Below are positions 63,667 through 64,000 of a stretch of DNA of 64,000 nucleotides, in pieces (the first letter of the stretch is position 1; the number at the start of each line of letters is the position of its first letter). The DNA is from Clavibacter nebraskensis NCPPB 2581 (GTDB lineage Bacteria; Actinomycetota; Actinomycetes; Actinomycetales; Microbacteriaceae): positions 2,604,001 through 2,668,000 of the forward strand of contig NC_020891.1 of NCBI RefSeq assembly GCF_000355695.1. Reading direction: 5' to 3'. Under the pieces are notes generated by a model that searched no databases, was not told where the DNA came from, and saw nothing but the letters and a program-made list of their open reading frames with translations. The translations under genes were made by a program, and so were the position numbers.

Positions 63667-64000
63667 CTACTTGCCGTACGGCGCGACGACGACCTCGACG
63701 CGCTGGAACTCCTTCAGGTCGGAGTAGCCGGTGGTGGCCATGGCACGGCGCAGGGCGCCGACCAGGTTGGCGCTGCCGTCGGCCGTGGTGGACGGGCCGT
63801 AGAGGATCTGCTCGAGCGGCGCGACCTGGTCGACCCGCACGCGGTGACCGCGCGGCAGCTCGGAGTGATGCGCCTCGGCGCCCCAGTGGAAGCCCTGCCC
63901 GGGCGCGTCGGTGGCGCGCGCGAGCGTGGAGCCGAGCATGACCGCGTCGGCGCCGACCGCGATGGCCTTGACGATGTCGCCCGAGCTGCCGAGGCCGCCG
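63667..64000 (-). CDS. guaB3: GuaB3-type IMP dehydrogenase family protein (3' part)
   Basis: Only the last 110 codons or so are in the window; the 5' part lies beyond 64000. GGLGSSGDIVKAIAVGADAVMLGSTLA is the phosphate-binding end of the IMPDH/GMP-reductase barrel. The C-terminus NLVGALRRAMATTGYSDLKEFQRVEVVVAPYGK matches the actinobacterial GuaB3 subfamily, often near guaA. Whether it is catalytically active cannot be judged, since the active-site Cys loop is outside. Confidence 0.85.
   Translation of the reverse strand, partial: GGLGSSGDIVKAIAVGADAVMLGSTLARATDAPGQGFHWGAEAHHSELPRGHRVRVDQVAPLEQILYGPSTTADGSANLVGALRRAMATTGYSDLKEFQRVEVVVAPYGK

Overview
The window is a high-GC, gene-dense actinobacterial chromosome segment. 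Gene content, one 16S-23S-5S operon, many GTG/TTG starts, a eukaryotic-type NADP isocitrate dehydrogenase, a DUF6350/PerM protein beside purN-purH, and large secreted subtilases all point to the family Microbacteriaceae, most likely Clavibacter or a close relative. That genus call is inference from gene content and style, not from a database match.

Layout. 1-1.6 kb: the 5' part of a Tat-exported beta-helix protein and a small unknown gene. 1.6-8.5 kb: a galactose locus (galM-deoR divergent from galT-galK, then a gamma carbonic-anhydrase-like gene) flanked on both sides by a two-gene cassette of visibly more AT-rich sequence, each encoding a secreted protein followed by a tiny membrane protein. 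The left cassette looks like a halocin-C8-type bacteriocin precursor with a candidate immunity gene. 8.7-11 kb: glyA-folD behind a recognisable ZTP riboswitch. 11-22 kb: a degenerate GH13 protein, a small membrane protein, a LysR/MFS pair, an aldo/keto reductase, a DtxR-family regulator beside an Nramp Mn transporter with a palindromic operator, a HAD phosphatase, a second MFS transporter and purU. 22-30 kb: two tandem large secreted subtilases with near-identical terminators. 30-38.6 kb: icd, a GNAT gene, an alkyltransferase-like gene, a small lipoprotein, a heterodimeric ABC exporter with a long leader carrying a 32-codon ORF, and a membrane domain fused to a dimethylargininase. 38.9-44.6 kb: the rRNA operon (minus strand, no tRNA in the spacer). 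44.8-50.5 kb: purH, purN, DUF6350, sucD, sucC. 50.8-64 kb: an MpaB-like gene, a thioester/LATTG surface protein, pcrA/uvrD, a glycerophosphodiesterase, a Bax-inhibitor-1 protein, guaA, DUF3817, SURF1, a KhtTU-like antiporter pair, and the 3' end of guaB3.

How they work together. One-carbon and purine metabolism recurs (glyA, folD, purU, purN, purH, guaA, guaB3), and the ZTP riboswitch would link glyA-folD to 10-formyl-THF shortage sensed as ZMP/ZTP. Central carbon genes (icd, sucCD, SURF1 for cytochrome oxidase) are standard. The subtilases, the surface adhesin, the beta-helix protein and the two bacteriocin-like cassettes form the secreted, host- or competitor-facing part. Several plus-strand genes (gamma-CA, dtxR, purU, GNAT, probably galT) have a TANNNT -10 hexamer 6-9 bases before the ATG, which suggests leaderless transcription.
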